DNA from: a virus
Length of the DNA: 64,000 bases
Direction: 5' to 3' (one strand)
IMG/VR virus record: IMGVR_UViG_3300007609_001486
Span: 18,511-82,510 of that record
The notes below the pieces were generated by a model that saw nothing but the letters and a program-made list of their open reading frames with translations, searched no databases and was not told the origin of the DNA. The translations under genes and the position numbers were made by a program. Positions 53,695-62,251 of this stretch are shown here, in pieces (the first letter of the stretch is position 1; every line of letters starts with the position of its first letter).

Positions 53695-55314
53695 ATGTTC
53701 CAAGTTGTATTATTTACCGATGCTCCTTATCCCCATCATCGGATTCGTGGTTATGGAGTCCACAGAATTGCTAGCGAAATAAGAGCCAACGGGTATACCT
53801 GTTTAGTAGTAGATTTTAGTTCTGCATTAACATTTGAAAAATATAAAGAATTAATAGATAATGCAGTTGGACCTCAAACTCTAATGATAGGGTTTTCTAC
53901 CACTTGGCTTCCTTATCGTCTTCCTAATCAAGAAGGATATACAAACGAGATTCCCGGACATCGCATCGGAGATGATAATAGATTATCCAGCGATAAAGTA
54001 GAAAAACATAACTGGAGGACCGAAAATATGGTTGCACAGTTTGGAAAAGCTGAAGTCGACGAATGGTTACTCTATCCCAAAAAACTCAATCCCAGCGTAA
54101 AGGTTGTTTTAGGAGGTGCAAAAACAGATTTTTATATGGATTTACCTCATGTCGATAATTTTATCTTCGGTATTGCTGAAACTATGACTATAGATTATCT
54201 TAACAGTTTAAGCGGAAAAGGACCTGCTAAGATTTTTAACAAGTATATTGATTATGATCGCAAAGCACACAGACCTACCTGGGATTTTAGAGAAAGTCAA
54301 ACACAATACACAGAATGGGATTTCATACAACCTCAAGAAACACTTAATCTAGAAGTAGGACGTGGTTGCCGTTTTAAATGTGCATTTTGTAACTTTCCGC
54401 TCATTGGCCAAAAAAACGTAAACGATTACTTAAAATATCCGGAAAATATCAAAGACGAATTGCAAAAAAATTACGAACTCTGGGGTACCACAAAATATTT
54501 TATTGTAGACGACACGTTTAATGATAGCACAGAAAAATTAGAAATGTTGTGTAAGGTTATGGACGAGTTACCATTTGATATAAAATTTTGGTGCTACACT
54601 CGTGTTGATTTATTAGCGGCCAAACCCGAACAAATAGAATTAATGAAACATCTAGGTGTAGCAGAAACCTTCTTCGGTTTAGAAACATTTAATGATAAAA
54701 GTTCTCGCACTATCGGTAAAGGAATGCCATCTAGCAAAAGAAAAGATACTTTATATAAAGCAAAAGAAATCTGGGGAGAACGTGTGTGGATGGAAGGCGG
54801 ATTTATGATAGGTCTACCCTATGAAACCAGACAAAGTTGGAGAGACACTGTTGATTGGTTAAAGCGAGATGATTGTCCCTTAGATATATTTACATGTTAT
54901 CCTTTGAATATTACAAAAAAGACCGAACGAAATCAATGGTTCCCCCTTAGTTGGTTTGATGAAAATTATGAAAAGTTTGGTTATTACTTTCCTATTGAAG
55001 ACAACACTCTTGATGGTCTACTATATTGGGAAAAACAAGACGACACCGATATAGGTAATTTTTTTGAAGCCGCAAACATAGCAGAAGAAACAACAAAAGA
55101 ATTACAACCCTATCAAAACATTAGACGCGGCGATTTCTATGTAAGTTCTTTTAATGATTATAGGTTTCGTGACCGAGAAAAAACATTAGACATGTCTGTT
55201 ATAGAATATAAAAAACTTATAGATGGTGTTGATTTTGAGCAATTGTACTATAATACAGTAACAAAGGATTATTTCGATAAATTATTTAATAAATTAAAGG
55301 GGAAAAATGTTTAA
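53695..55314 (+). CDS. Radical SAM protein with B12-binding-like N-terminal domain, copy 1
   Basis: 539 aa. The first 200 residues look like a Rossmann-type B12-binding domain (V-V-L-F-T-D at the start, R-G-Y-G-V-H-R-I-A-S-E-I, L-V-V-D-F-S, K-V-V-L-G-G-A). The lower-ligand motif D-x-H-x-x-G is not clear (D-A-P-Y-P-H-H-R). The radical SAM loop is C225-x3-C229-x2-C232 (G-C-R-F-K-C-A-F-C). F-I-V-D-D-T-F-N and G-L-E-T-F-N are conserved strands of B12-type radical SAM enzymes, many of which are methylases. It overlaps its paralogue by 8 bp. ATTAAATA lies four bases before the ATG. Confidence 0.82.
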   Translation: MFQVVLFTDAPYPHHRIRGYGVHRIASEIRANGYTCLVVDFSSALTFEKYKELIDNAVGPQTLMIGFSTTWLPYRLPNQEGYTNEIPGHRIGDDNRLSSDKVEKHNWRTENMVAQFGKAEVDEWLLYPKKLNPSVKVVLGGAKTDFYMDLPHVDNFIFGIAETMTIDYLNSLSGKGPAKIFNKYIDYDRKAHRPTWDFRESQTQYTEWDFIQPQETLNLEVGRGCRFKCAFCNFPLIGQKNVNDYLKYPENIKDELQKNYELWGTTKYFIVDDTFNDSTEKLEMLCKVMDELPFDIKFWCYTRVDLLAAKPEQIELMKHLGVAETFFGLETFNDKSSRTIGKGMPSSKRKDTLYKAKEIWGERVWMEGGFMIGLPYETRQSWRDTVDWLKRDDCPLDIFTCYPLNITKKTERNQWFPLSWFDENYEKFGYYFPIEDNTLDGLLYWEKQDDTDIGNFFEAANIAEETTKELQPYQNIRRGDFYVSSFNDYRFRDREKTLDMSVIEYKKLIDGVDFEQLYYNTVTKDYFDKLFNKLKGKNV

Positions 55315-56947
55315 CGTAATATTATTTACAGACACTCCCGAAATGAATTCGCGGACAAGGGGTTACGGTGTTCACAGATTAGCTACGCATATAAGAAATG
55401 AAGGATATAGTTGTTTAGTGGTTGATTTTATGTCAGGTCTTACATTAAGCGATTACAAAAAAATTTGTGATTATGCTGTAGGAAACCAAACACTTATGAT
55501 AGGAGTATCACTAACATGGCTTCCTTATAGATTGGGATCTAATGAGTCAGGAGAAAATAAATTACAAACCCATGACCCCGGACGCGACATTCAAAACGGA
55601 ATTAAAGATAAGATTATAAACAAGGAATATGGGTATTTTTCAAATAAAATGAATTTGGCAATTTCAAATAATGATGTTGATCCTTGGTTCGACTATGTAA
55701 AGAAATTGAATCCAAATATAAAAATTTGCCTAGGTGGTTCTAAAATAGGAATGTATTTAGATATAAAAATGGTGGATCATTTTTTTGTAGGGTATTCTGA
55801 AACAATGTTAACTGATTATTTAGATAGTCTAAGCGGAAAGAAAGAGGGAATAATATGGAATAGAATTATTGACTATGATCCAAAAGCACAAAAACCAGTT
55901 TGGGATTTCACTTTAAGCCGAACGCAATACACAGAATTTGATTTAATTCAGTCTCAAGAGCCCCTATCATTAGAAGTAGGCCGAGGTTGCCGTTTTAAAT
56001 GTAAATTTTGCTCGTATCCTCTAATCGGAATGAAAAATATAAATTCTTATATAAAAAAATCGGATAATTTACGCGACGAACTTATTGATAACTATGAAAA
56101 ACACGGGACTACAAGGTATTTTATCATTGATGATACATTTAACGATAGCTTAGAAAAAGTAGAATATTTTTTAAACGTTGTAAAAAGCTTGCCGTTCAGA
56201 ATATATTATTGGTGTTATTTACGATTAGACTTGTTGGCGGCATTCCCTAAAATGATACCAATGTTGAAAGAATCAGGAATGATACAATGTTACTTTGGTA
56301 TAGAAACATTTAATGTAAAAGCTGGTAGATCTGTAGGGAAAGGTGGTAGACCAGATAAGCTGAAAGAAACCCTATATAAATGTAAAGAAATTTGGGGAGG
56401 AGAAGTTAGCATTCAGGCCGGCTTTATCGTAGGATTGCCTCACGAAGATTCGGAATCAATAATGAATACTGCTATGTGGTTAGCACGGCCAGATTGTCCA
56501 ATAGATATTAAATGGATTGTCCCTTTGAGTATTGGCGGTCCTAGTGAAGTAATGAAATATACATACACAAGTGAGTTCGACAGGAATTTTGAAAAATATG
56601 GATACAGCTTTCCTAATCCCGCCGAATTTTGGAAGTGGCAAAAACAAGATGGAACAGATATTACGTCAAGTGAAATTGCTGAAGATATATCGAAAAAAGC
56701 AGAGACTTTTTTGCAAAACAAGACATTTACAAAGGACTTAAATACTGCTAGTTTACCCCATCATGTATTATCTGATATAGAACTCACTGGATCAATGACT
56801 GCGGAAGATTATACACGCATAGTGCAAACAATTGATATACCTGAACTCTATCAAAGATCAGTCAAGATAGATTATTTTACAGAATTAATTGAAAAATTAC
56901 GCATAAAGCGGAATATATTTAGTAGTTCCGTTGACAGAGACTTCTAA
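55307..56947 (+). CDS. Radical SAM protein with B12-binding-like N-terminal domain, copy 2
   Basis: 546 aa, a tandem duplicate of the preceding gene. R-G-Y-G-V-H-R-L-A-T-H-I, then L-V-V-D-F-M, K-I-C-L-G-G-S; C228-x3-C232-x2-C235 (G-C-R-F-K-C-K-F-C); F-I-I-D-D-T-F-N; G-I-E-T-F-N. The N-terminal D-x-H-x-x-G ligand is absent (D-T-P-E-M-N-S-R), so if cobalamin is bound it is without a His ligand. It is the last gene of the accessory cassette and overlaps the tail-fibre gene on the other strand by 51 bp. Confidence 0.82.
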   Translation: MFNVILFTDTPEMNSRTRGYGVHRLATHIRNEGYSCLVVDFMSGLTLSDYKKICDYAVGNQTLMIGVSLTWLPYRLGSNESGENKLQTHDPGRDIQNGIKDKIINKEYGYFSNKMNLAISNNDVDPWFDYVKKLNPNIKICLGGSKIGMYLDIKMVDHFFVGYSETMLTDYLDSLSGKKEGIIWNRIIDYDPKAQKPVWDFTLSRTQYTEFDLIQSQEPLSLEVGRGCRFKCKFCSYPLIGMKNINSYIKKSDNLRDELIDNYEKHGTTRYFIIDDTFNDSLEKVEYFLNVVKSLPFRIYYWCYLRLDLLAAFPKMIPMLKESGMIQCYFGIETFNVKAGRSVGKGGRPDKLKETLYKCKEIWGGEVSIQAGFIVGLPHEDSESIMNTAMWLARPDCPIDIKWIVPLSIGGPSEVMKYTYTSEFDRNFEKYGYSFPNPAEFWKWQKQDGTDITSSEIAEDISKKAETFLQNKTFTKDLNTASLPHHVLSDIELTGSMTAEDYTRIVQTIDIPELYQRSVKIDYFTELIEKLRIKRNIFSSSVDRDF

Positions 56948-58135
56948 CCAAGTATCGACCGTGCCTGTGTCTACAGGAGTAATTCCAGTTTCCCCTGTAA
57001 ATGCAAGGTTCACAATGTTTCCACTAGAGTCTGTAATTTGGGTGTTACCATCCTGTGTATAAAGTGCGTCTGTCTTAACTTCCGGTGAATTCACAGATAC
57101 CGGAGAATTGAATGACCCATCTGCTAGAGCTGTAAATTCTTGAAACTCTGTGCCATTAGTTTCCGGCTTCGGAATTATAAACCCAGCACCTCCCTCTAAC
57201 TCACCCGAATTACCATTTATACCAGAAATAAACGTCCCTACTGCTCCTACACCTTGGTAGGATGTTCCGTCATATGCTTCTGCTATTAGTGCAGTCGTTT
57301 GATCGCCGATTTGTAAAGTTTCTTTCTCGCCACCAGCACCTTCTCTTGCGGAAAATACTCGGATTACTGGAGCGGTGCCTAGCGTGTTGAGAAATCCGTT
57401 AATGTGTAGTCCGTCTCCTTTGCCCGAAAATACTCGCAAACTTGTTGTAGCACCACCTTCCTCGCCAAAATTTATTGGACTCTCTAAATCTGCATCATTA
57501 GGTAAGTCACTTACAACTTTGCCAATAATAAAATCTTTTGTAGTACTGTTGAATATTACTGTAGAGTCTTCGGCAATCAATGAGCCTTGAACGTCGCCCT
57601 CAAGAAGCCCTGTTATAGTACCTGTGGCAATTATGTCTCTGGAAATTATATCTTTGGTCAAAGAATTTACCAAAATAGTAGAGTCATTTGATACTAAATT
57701 GCCATTTACGTCACCGAATACGTTAGTACCGTAGATATTGTTCCAGCGTAGAGTATCGGAACCTATGTTATATAATTCATTTGTTGAAGGCGTAACATTA
57801 GAATTTATTAATCCAGTTAAATTAAGTGAATCTTCCGTGCTATCACCAAGGTTGATGTTGCCGGTTGCTGTGATAGTGCCGTCTATGTTTATGTTCCCCG
57901 TACCTACAATATTATTTGCATTTAAATCTAGATCGCCGCCTAGTTGGGGCGTAGTGTCACTAATTACATCAACTAGGCCGCCGCCTGAGCTTTCACTGGT
58001 AACTTCAATTCCACCTGTGGTAGTACCGTCACCTATGTATAGTTTTTTGGTATCAGTTGTGTAAATGGGCTCCCCAACGGCTGGGGTTATAGATAAACGT
58101 TCTGCATCTGTACCACGTCTTAGTCGCAAAGGCAT
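56897..58135 (-). CDS. Tail fibre protein with MTD-like N-terminus
   Basis: 412 aa. The N-terminus L-R-R-G-T-D-A-E-R and G-E-P-I-Y-T-T-D-T-K-K-L-Y-I-G-D-G is the N-terminal trimerisation module seen in major tropism determinant-type and other phage fibres. The centre has shaft-like repeats (L-G-G-D-L-D-L-N-A-N-N-I-V-G-T-G-N-I-N, then G-N-I-N-L-G). The C-terminus (T-D-T-W-L-E-V-S-V-N-G) would be the receptor end. It returns the window to virion functions on the minus strand. An exact late promoter and TAGGAG lie upstream. Confidence 0.85.
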   Translation of the reverse strand: MPLRLRRGTDAERLSITPAVGEPIYTTDTKKLYIGDGTTTGGIEVTSESSGGGLVDVISDTTPQLGGDLDLNANNIVGTGNINIDGTITATGNINLGDSTEDSLNLTGLINSNVTPSTNELYNIGSDTLRWNNIYGTNVFGDVNGNLVSNDSTILVNSLTKDIISRDIIATGTITGLLEGDVQGSLIAEDSTVIFNSTTKDFIIGKVVSDLPNDADLESPINFGEEGGATTSLRVFSGKGDGLHINGFLNTLGTAPVIRVFSAREGAGGEKETLQIGDQTTALIAEAYDGTSYQGVGAVGTFISGINGNSGELEGGAGFIIPKPETNGTEFQEFTALADGSFNSPVSVNSPEVKTDALYTQDGNTQITDSSGNIVNLAFTGETGITPVDTGTVDTWLEVSVNGTTKYIPLYA

Positions 58136-58162
58136 TATAAACTCCTACAATATTAATACTTG

Positions 58163-58170
58163 TATTTATA
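58163..58170 (-). promoter_or_regulatory. T4-type late promoter (TATAAATA) for the tail fibre
   Basis: Exact TATAAATA on the minus strand, at the very end of the small gene upstream. With T4 spacing +1 is near 58157 and the leader is about 22 nt, with TAGGAG before the ATG at 58135. This is the standard late layout, useful for contrast with the leaderless ones. Confidence 0.75.
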
Positions 58171-58172
58171 CC

Positions 58173-58490
58173 TTATTTGAGTTTTTTCATAAACGATTTT
58201 GTGCGTTTTTGAATATCGTGTTTGACTTTGGGTGTGTCTATGCTGAAGTCTATGCTTTTTATGTGGGTGTCGTAGTCTGAAAAGAATTCTTCCAAAGATT
58301 CCTCTAGAGAAGCTGTGTCTTTGTACTTGTTTCGCTCTTTTCTTACGTCAATCGTGAACAGTTTTCCACTGTGAAAGAACACGTGAATACTATTGATATA
58401 ATCGATTGGCACGGATTTGATTTCAATATCATCGAAAACTTCCGGCCAATGCTCGATTATTTCTGGTGGTAGTTTATTCTGCTTGCTCAC
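58173..58490 (-). CDS. Small conserved phage protein (105 aa, GTG start)
   Basis: The GTG at 58490 overlaps the upstream stop and yields an N-terminus (S-K-Q-N-K-L-P-P-E-I-I) that fits relatives in marine T4-like phages. A TTG at 58517 is the longer alternative. The short strand V-H-V-F-F-H-S-G-K-L-F-T-I-D-V is followed by a Lys-rich helix at the end. No enzymatic motif. It is probably transcribed with the two genes upstream on the minus strand and lies just before the tail-fibre promoter. Confidence 0.6.
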   Translation of the reverse strand: MSKQNKLPPEIIEHWPEVFDDIEIKSVPIDYINSIHVFFHSGKLFTIDVRKERNKYKDTASLEESLEEFFSDYDTHIKSIDFSIDTPKVKHDIQKRTKSFMKKLK

Positions 58491-59079
58491 TCTTTGCTTT
58501 CTTTTTAATAGGAGCAAGTTCTTCCGCCTGCTCTCTCAGTCTCTTAGCCTCCTTGAACATAGCATCAGCTTGTGATCTATATTGTTTTGCCAAGTCCTCA
58601 TCCGTGAGCACACCGTCTGTTGACGCAGGTTGCGCTGTTTCGACAACTTCTTCCGGTGCGGTTTGCGCGGTATTAGGTTGTGTAGTTGCACCGTCTGCCA
58701 TTGCGAGATCTGCTACTGTAACACCCATCTGTTGGGCAATTAACTCGTTTAGTTCGTTAAGTGGCACAGATGTAGTGTTGTTAGGAAGCATTTCCACTTC
58801 ACTGGTAGCTTGTTTCATCATTTTTCCAGTAGTGTGGAAGGCCGCAAGCATATTACGACCATCTGGTAGTACAGATCGTGACAGTACCGGAGCAAGTTCA
58901 TTTGCTGACTGTGCCGCATGTGATTCAACCACATTCATCAGAGCATCGTGTTCGTCTGCTGAAAGGGTTTCTGTTGTTATCACAACACAGTTCTCAGGCT
59001 CGCCCGGTACTACGCGATAGGCAACAACCACACGTCTTTTACTCTTAATGAGTCTGCCGACATGCTTTATGTTTACCAT
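58474..59079 (-). CDS. Conserved T4-like phage protein of unknown function (201 aa)
   Basis: The ATG at 59079 (M-V-N-I-K-H-V-G-R-L) is preferred over in-frame starts that reach into the upstream gene; AAGGATAAG precedes it. N-terminal beta-rich half (R-R-V-V-V-A-Y-R-V-V-P-G-E), then helices, an Ala/Thr/Pro/Gln-rich linker (residues about 125-155) and a charged coiled-coil-like C-terminus. It seems to belong to a set of conserved marine T4-like proteins whose role is not established; virion or assembly roles are plausible. Confidence 0.65.
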   Translation of the reverse strand: MVNIKHVGRLIKSKRRVVVAYRVVPGEPENCVVITTETLSADEHDALMNVVESHAAQSANELAPVLSRSVLPDGRNMLAAFHTTGKMMKQATSEVEMLPNNTTSVPLNELNELIAQQMGVTVADLAMADGATTQPNTAQTAPEEVVETAQPASTDGVLTDEDLAKQYRSQADAMFKEAKRLREQAEELAPIKKKAKSEQAE

Positions 59080-59083
59080 TGTC

Positions 59084-59416
59084 TTATCCTTGTGCTTGAG
59101 CTTGGTCCTGCTCTTGCGTTTGATTCTGTTGTGAAGCGGCAATCGCAGCCAAGAACTGCTCCAGCTTCGTGTAAGTTGCACCCACTGTGGTCATTTCGTT
59201 AGGACGGAATGCGCCACGCTGACTTGCAACGTCGATGATTACTTTAAGGGCCTGTAGATCTTGTACTGTTAGATCTGCAACACCAGCTTCTTCACCAGCT
59301 GTTGTAGCCTGTGCGTCTGCAACCTGCTCTTCTGCAGAGTTCTTCATTTGCTCTTCCATTGTGGTATCTCCAATTGTTGGTTCTTCAAAAGTGCTTTCCT
59401 GAGTTTGTTCTGTCAT
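59084..59416 (-). CDS. Acidic Gln/Ala-rich phage protein (110 aa)
   Basis: A very acidic N-terminus (T-E-Q-T-Q-E-S-T-F-E-E), a helical core (L-Q-A-L-K-V-I-I-D-V-A-S-Q-R-G-A-F) and a low-complexity Gln/Ala tail. AGGAGAC gives a good ribosome-binding site. Upstream on the minus strand GATAATTA (59439-59446) could be a weak late motif. It is 4 bp from the next gene and probably functions with it. Function unknown. Confidence 0.6.
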   Translation of the reverse strand: MTEQTQESTFEEPTIGDTTMEEQMKNSAEEQVADAQATTAGEEAGVADLTVQDLQALKVIIDVASQRGAFRPNEMTTVGATYTKLEQFLAAIAASQQNQTQEQDQAQAQG

Positions 59417-59455
59417 TTAAAGTCTCCTCTGACATAATTAATTATCAACTTATAA

Positions 59456-59752
59456 TTAGTTGTATTTCAAATATGGACAAGCTAAAAGGAAGTAAGATAG
59501 CTCTTTGCTATCCTCAAAACCTATCCTTACACCTCTGGACACAGAATTATCTTTGTCCAGTTTCACTGATTGACCGATATAATATCGGCTTTTCAGATTC
59601 GTTTCTACCCATTTGATAATAGCATCTTTGATATTGTAATTATATTCTATGTTGCTGTATTCAAAATGTTCTGGCGGAAAACTAACTCTCCTCACGCCAA
59701 AAACATTGTATGGGTTTATATCAAATGATTCGTTAAGCGGCTGATTCTTCAT
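59456..59752 (-). CDS. Small unknown phage protein (98 aa)
   Basis: Tyr/Asn-rich, with N-P-Y-N-V-F-G-V-R-R-V-S-F-P at the N-terminus and V-R-I-G-F-E-D-S-K-E-L near the end, suggesting a small alpha/beta fold. The start overlaps the 3' end of the VWA metallopeptidase gene by 20 bp, so it is probably translated from the same message. No motif points to a function. Confidence 0.55.
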   Translation of the reverse strand: MKNQPLNESFDINPYNVFGVRRVSFPPEHFEYSNIEYNYNIKDAIIKWVETNLKSRYYIGQSVKLDKDNSVSRGVRIGFEDSKELSYFLLACPYLKYN

Positions 59753-61052
59753 AGTGTGCTGTTAATCCAAATGGAGCCTGCATGTCCTTGTTGTGATGTC
59801 CATGCACAATAAAGATAGTGTCGCAGTAGTCTTCGTCTCCCCAGGAGTTCCATGGGTAACCGTCTGTAAACATAATAAACTTCTTGGGCTCAATGCCATT
59901 CTGCTTCATGTAATCCCAATTGCACATAAAGTCTGTGCCACCACCGCCTGTGATTTCGTAATCAAGCAAGTCTCGACCGTCGTCGGACGAAAAGTCATCT
60001 TCTCCGCTGACTTCTGTGTCAAAGCACCAAATCTTAATATTATAGTCTTTAAACTCGTCCATAATACCTTTTACCTCAGACAGAAAGTCCTTGAGCTGAG
60101 TGTCCATAATACTGCCACTGACATCAAGTCCGATAGCAACATCAATGCTTTCGTCAAAGTTTTGTCCTGGAATAATTGCGCCTGTGTGCATGGCTTTGCG
60201 GTTAGGGCGTTGGAATGTAAAATCATTCTTAAGTGTGCTTTGAATTTGCTGTCGAATGATCTCTCTCCAGCTCATCTTAGGCTCAGTGAGTTCTTTGATC
60301 ATGCGCTGTACATCGCTGGGCACGTTTCCTGCACCTGCCGCCTGTGCCGCTGAAATCATATTCTCCTTGATTTCGTCGCGAATCTTTTTCATTTCTTCTT
60401 TGCTGTACTTGGGACGCTTGCTTTCGCTACCGTTGCCTTCGGAGGATTCACCGTCGCCGTCCGCGTCATCTCCGTCACCGTCTTCCCAATCAACATGTTC
60501 GTCAAGCAGATTGCCCATTTGCTCCATCTGCTCGAGGAATTCTTCCATGTCTTCTTTGGCTTTATCAAACAGTTCGTCGTACACTTCCTCTGAAGTCCAA
60601 CCGTCATACTTAAAGTCTTGGAAACAATCCACTAACTTGGGTACTTCGCCAATGCGCTCACGCACCAGTGTGTTGTTTACACAATAGTCTGCGGCAATGT
60701 TATACAGCATGGGAACTCTGTCTTCGCGGCGCATAAGGTGGTCGTATACACAGTGTAGGATTTCATGCGCAATAACAAACTCAATCTCTTTGTTAGACAT
60801 TGCATTAAAGAACTGTGTGTTGTAGTACAGAAATCTACCATCAGTGGCCGCCGTAGGACACCAGTCGTCGCACGACGTAATCTGTAAACGTGTTGCCATG
60901 TTACCAAAGAACGGATGTCTCAGCAAAAGACCTACACGAGCTGTGATGACACGGTCTTTGACATCAACTCGCATCGCTGCAAGTTCTTCTTCTGTGATAT
61001 CTGGATCTGGTTGGAAACCTTTTGCTTTACTGGCGGTGTCTTTGATGCTCAT
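59733..61052 (-). CDS. VWA-like protein with putative metallopeptidase domain
   Basis: 439 aa. I-A-H-E-I-L-H at residues 95-101 is a zincin H-E-x-x-H (96-100), with D-Y-C-V-N-N nearby. An acidic, Ser/Gly-rich linker (G-D-G-D-D-A-D-G-D) lies near 195-210. G-L-D-V-S-G-S near 317 is the MIDAS D-x-S-x-S of a von Willebrand A domain. It pairs with the MoxR ATPase upstream, the usual ATPase/VWA chaperone-like partnership, and such pairs are common in T4-like marine phages. Its role in the virus is unknown; remodelling or insertion of metal or cofactor into a protein is the general idea. A sigma70-type promoter is upstream. Confidence 0.85.
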   Translation of the reverse strand: MSIKDTASKAKGFQPDPDITEEELAAMRVDVKDRVITARVGLLLRHPFFGNMATRLQITSCDDWCPTAATDGRFLYYNTQFFNAMSNKEIEFVIAHEILHCVYDHLMRREDRVPMLYNIAADYCVNNTLVRERIGEVPKLVDCFQDFKYDGWTSEEVYDELFDKAKEDMEEFLEQMEQMGNLLDEHVDWEDGDGDDADGDGESSEGNGSESKRPKYSKEEMKKIRDEIKENMISAAQAAGAGNVPSDVQRMIKELTEPKMSWREIIRQQIQSTLKNDFTFQRPNRKAMHTGAIIPGQNFDESIDVAIGLDVSGSIMDTQLKDFLSEVKGIMDEFKDYNIKIWCFDTEVSGEDDFSSDDGRDLLDYEITGGGGTDFMCNWDYMKQNGIEPKKFIMFTDGYPWNSWGDEDYCDTIFIVHGHHNKDMQAPFGLTAHYEESAA

Positions 61053-61079
61053 ACGTGCTCCGGTGCTTACTATTCATAT

Positions 61080-61108
61080 ATAGTAACAAAAGAAATGTTG
61101 TTTGTCAA
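61080..61108 (-). promoter_or_regulatory. Sigma70 promoter for the VWA metallopeptidase gene
   Basis: Minus strand: TTGACA (61108-61103), a 17-bp spacer and TACTAT (61085-61080). The leader runs about 20 nt to the ATG at 61052 and contains GGAG. The same -10 sequence occurs before the MoxR gene. Confidence 0.75.
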
Positions 61109-61110
61109 GT

Positions 61111-61131
61111 CAAGGGACGCAGGGTCCCTTG
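61111..61131. terminator. Perfect hairpin between MoxR and VWA genes, possible terminator
   Basis: Arms CAAGGGAC (61111-61118) and GTCCCTTG (61124-61131) around a 5-base loop. It lies just after the MoxR stop codon on the minus strand and before the promoter of the next gene. The sequence after it on the minus strand is not a run of T, so it is at best a weak intrinsic terminator or an mRNA-stabilising hairpin. Confidence 0.45.
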
Positions 61132-61133
61132 TG

Positions 61134-62219
61134 TTAGGACCCTTGTGCGGCTTTGATATACTTGCCATATCGCTCGTGGAATTCATCGAAGCAGTCTACA
61201 GCATCTGGATCAATAGGCAGGCTGTATTGTGTGAGCGCAAGTTTAATGCCCATAACTACCAGTTCAGTTTCAAAATTGTCCATCGCAAACCGCAGGAAGT
61301 GGTTGACTTTTTTGTCAAAGTCCTTGTCGTTTTTGTTGCAAGCGTCACGCAATTCATAGCACAAACTCACAGTAAGCGAATACATTGCGGAAATTTCTTT
61401 GGTCTTTAGCTCTTTGACCTTGCCCTTTAGGATATCTGTAGGATTAGGCAGTTGGCTTGCAATCTTGCGGTGCGCCATAAACTTCACAGCAACACCCTCT
61501 CCAACGGAGCCACTCACAAGATCTGTTGTGACTTCTTCGTCGACATCATCGTCCAGCAACTCGCTAACAAAACTCCACGAACGAGGCGTTGCGAACGAAC
61601 GACTGGAGCCTTTGGGATCAAATGTGTACAGGTCTTGCTTGGCAAATGTCAGATAACCAACAACATCTGAGTGAATGTTGTTTGCGGTTGCCCAGTGAGA
61701 CCAATCGTCAAAGTCCACTTCCATTTCCAAGTGAACAAAGCGGTTAGCCAACGGAGCAGGCATACGATATGTAACACCTTTGTCTGCTTCGCGGTTACCT
61801 GCCGCTACAATAAGAACGTTGTCTGGTAACTCGTAAGTACCAACCTTGCGGTTAAGAATAAGCTGATAAGCCGCCGCCTGTACAGCAGGAGCCGCTGAGT
61901 TCATCTCGTCCAGGAACAACACAATGTTGTCATACTGTGCCGCCATTTCTGCGCTTGGAAGTTCTGAAGGAGCACCCCACACCATCGTGCCGGAGTTGCT
62001 GTCAAAGTAGGGAATACCTTTTACGTCAGTGGGTTCCCACAAACTCAACCGAATATCAATGAGATAAGAGTTTGCAAGGCTGTTCGTGATCTGCTCTACA
62101 ATCTCACTCTTGCCAATGCCCGGAGGTCCCCAAAGAAAAATAGGACGCTTCTTGAGAATGGCGTGCTTGATTGAAGCTTTTGCCTTGTTAGGCGTTACTG
62201 TGCGAGTATTTTCTGACAT
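61134..62219 (-). CDS. MoxR-type AAA+ ATPase
   Basis: 361 aa. W-G-P-P-G-I-G-K-S-E at residues 30-39 is Walker A. V-L-F-L-D-E-M-N near 98 is Walker B, with sensor 1 (V-A-A-G-N-R-E) near 140 and an arginine finger region (A-N-R-F-V-H). MoxR ATPases work with VWA proteins, as here with the next gene. It would act in the cytoplasm as an ATP-driven remodeller. Sigma70-type promoter upstream; a hairpin follows the gene. Confidence 0.9.
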   Translation of the reverse strand: MSENTRTVTPNKAKASIKHAILKKRPIFLWGPPGIGKSEIVEQITNSLANSYLIDIRLSLWEPTDVKGIPYFDSNSGTMVWGAPSELPSAEMAAQYDNIVLFLDEMNSAAPAVQAAAYQLILNRKVGTYELPDNVLIVAAGNREADKGVTYRMPAPLANRFVHLEMEVDFDDWSHWATANNIHSDVVGYLTFAKQDLYTFDPKGSSRSFATPRSWSFVSELLDDDVDEEVTTDLVSGSVGEGVAVKFMAHRKIASQLPNPTDILKGKVKELKTKEISAMYSLTVSLCYELRDACNKNDKDFDKKVNHFLRFAMDNFETELVVMGIKLALTQYSLPIDPDAVDCFDEFHERYGKYIKAAQGS

Positions 62220-62251
62220 GTTGTACCCTTCTGTGTTGTCTATGTTCTACT

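Noticed and set aside
59439-59446. Late promoter GATAATTA before the 110-aa gene
   Set aside because: Two mismatches to TATAAATA in an AT-rich gap; noted in the gene entry but not annotated.
61111-61131. Strong intrinsic terminator after MoxR
   Set aside because: The hairpin is perfect but is not followed by a T run on the transcribed strand, so it is listed only as a possible terminator.
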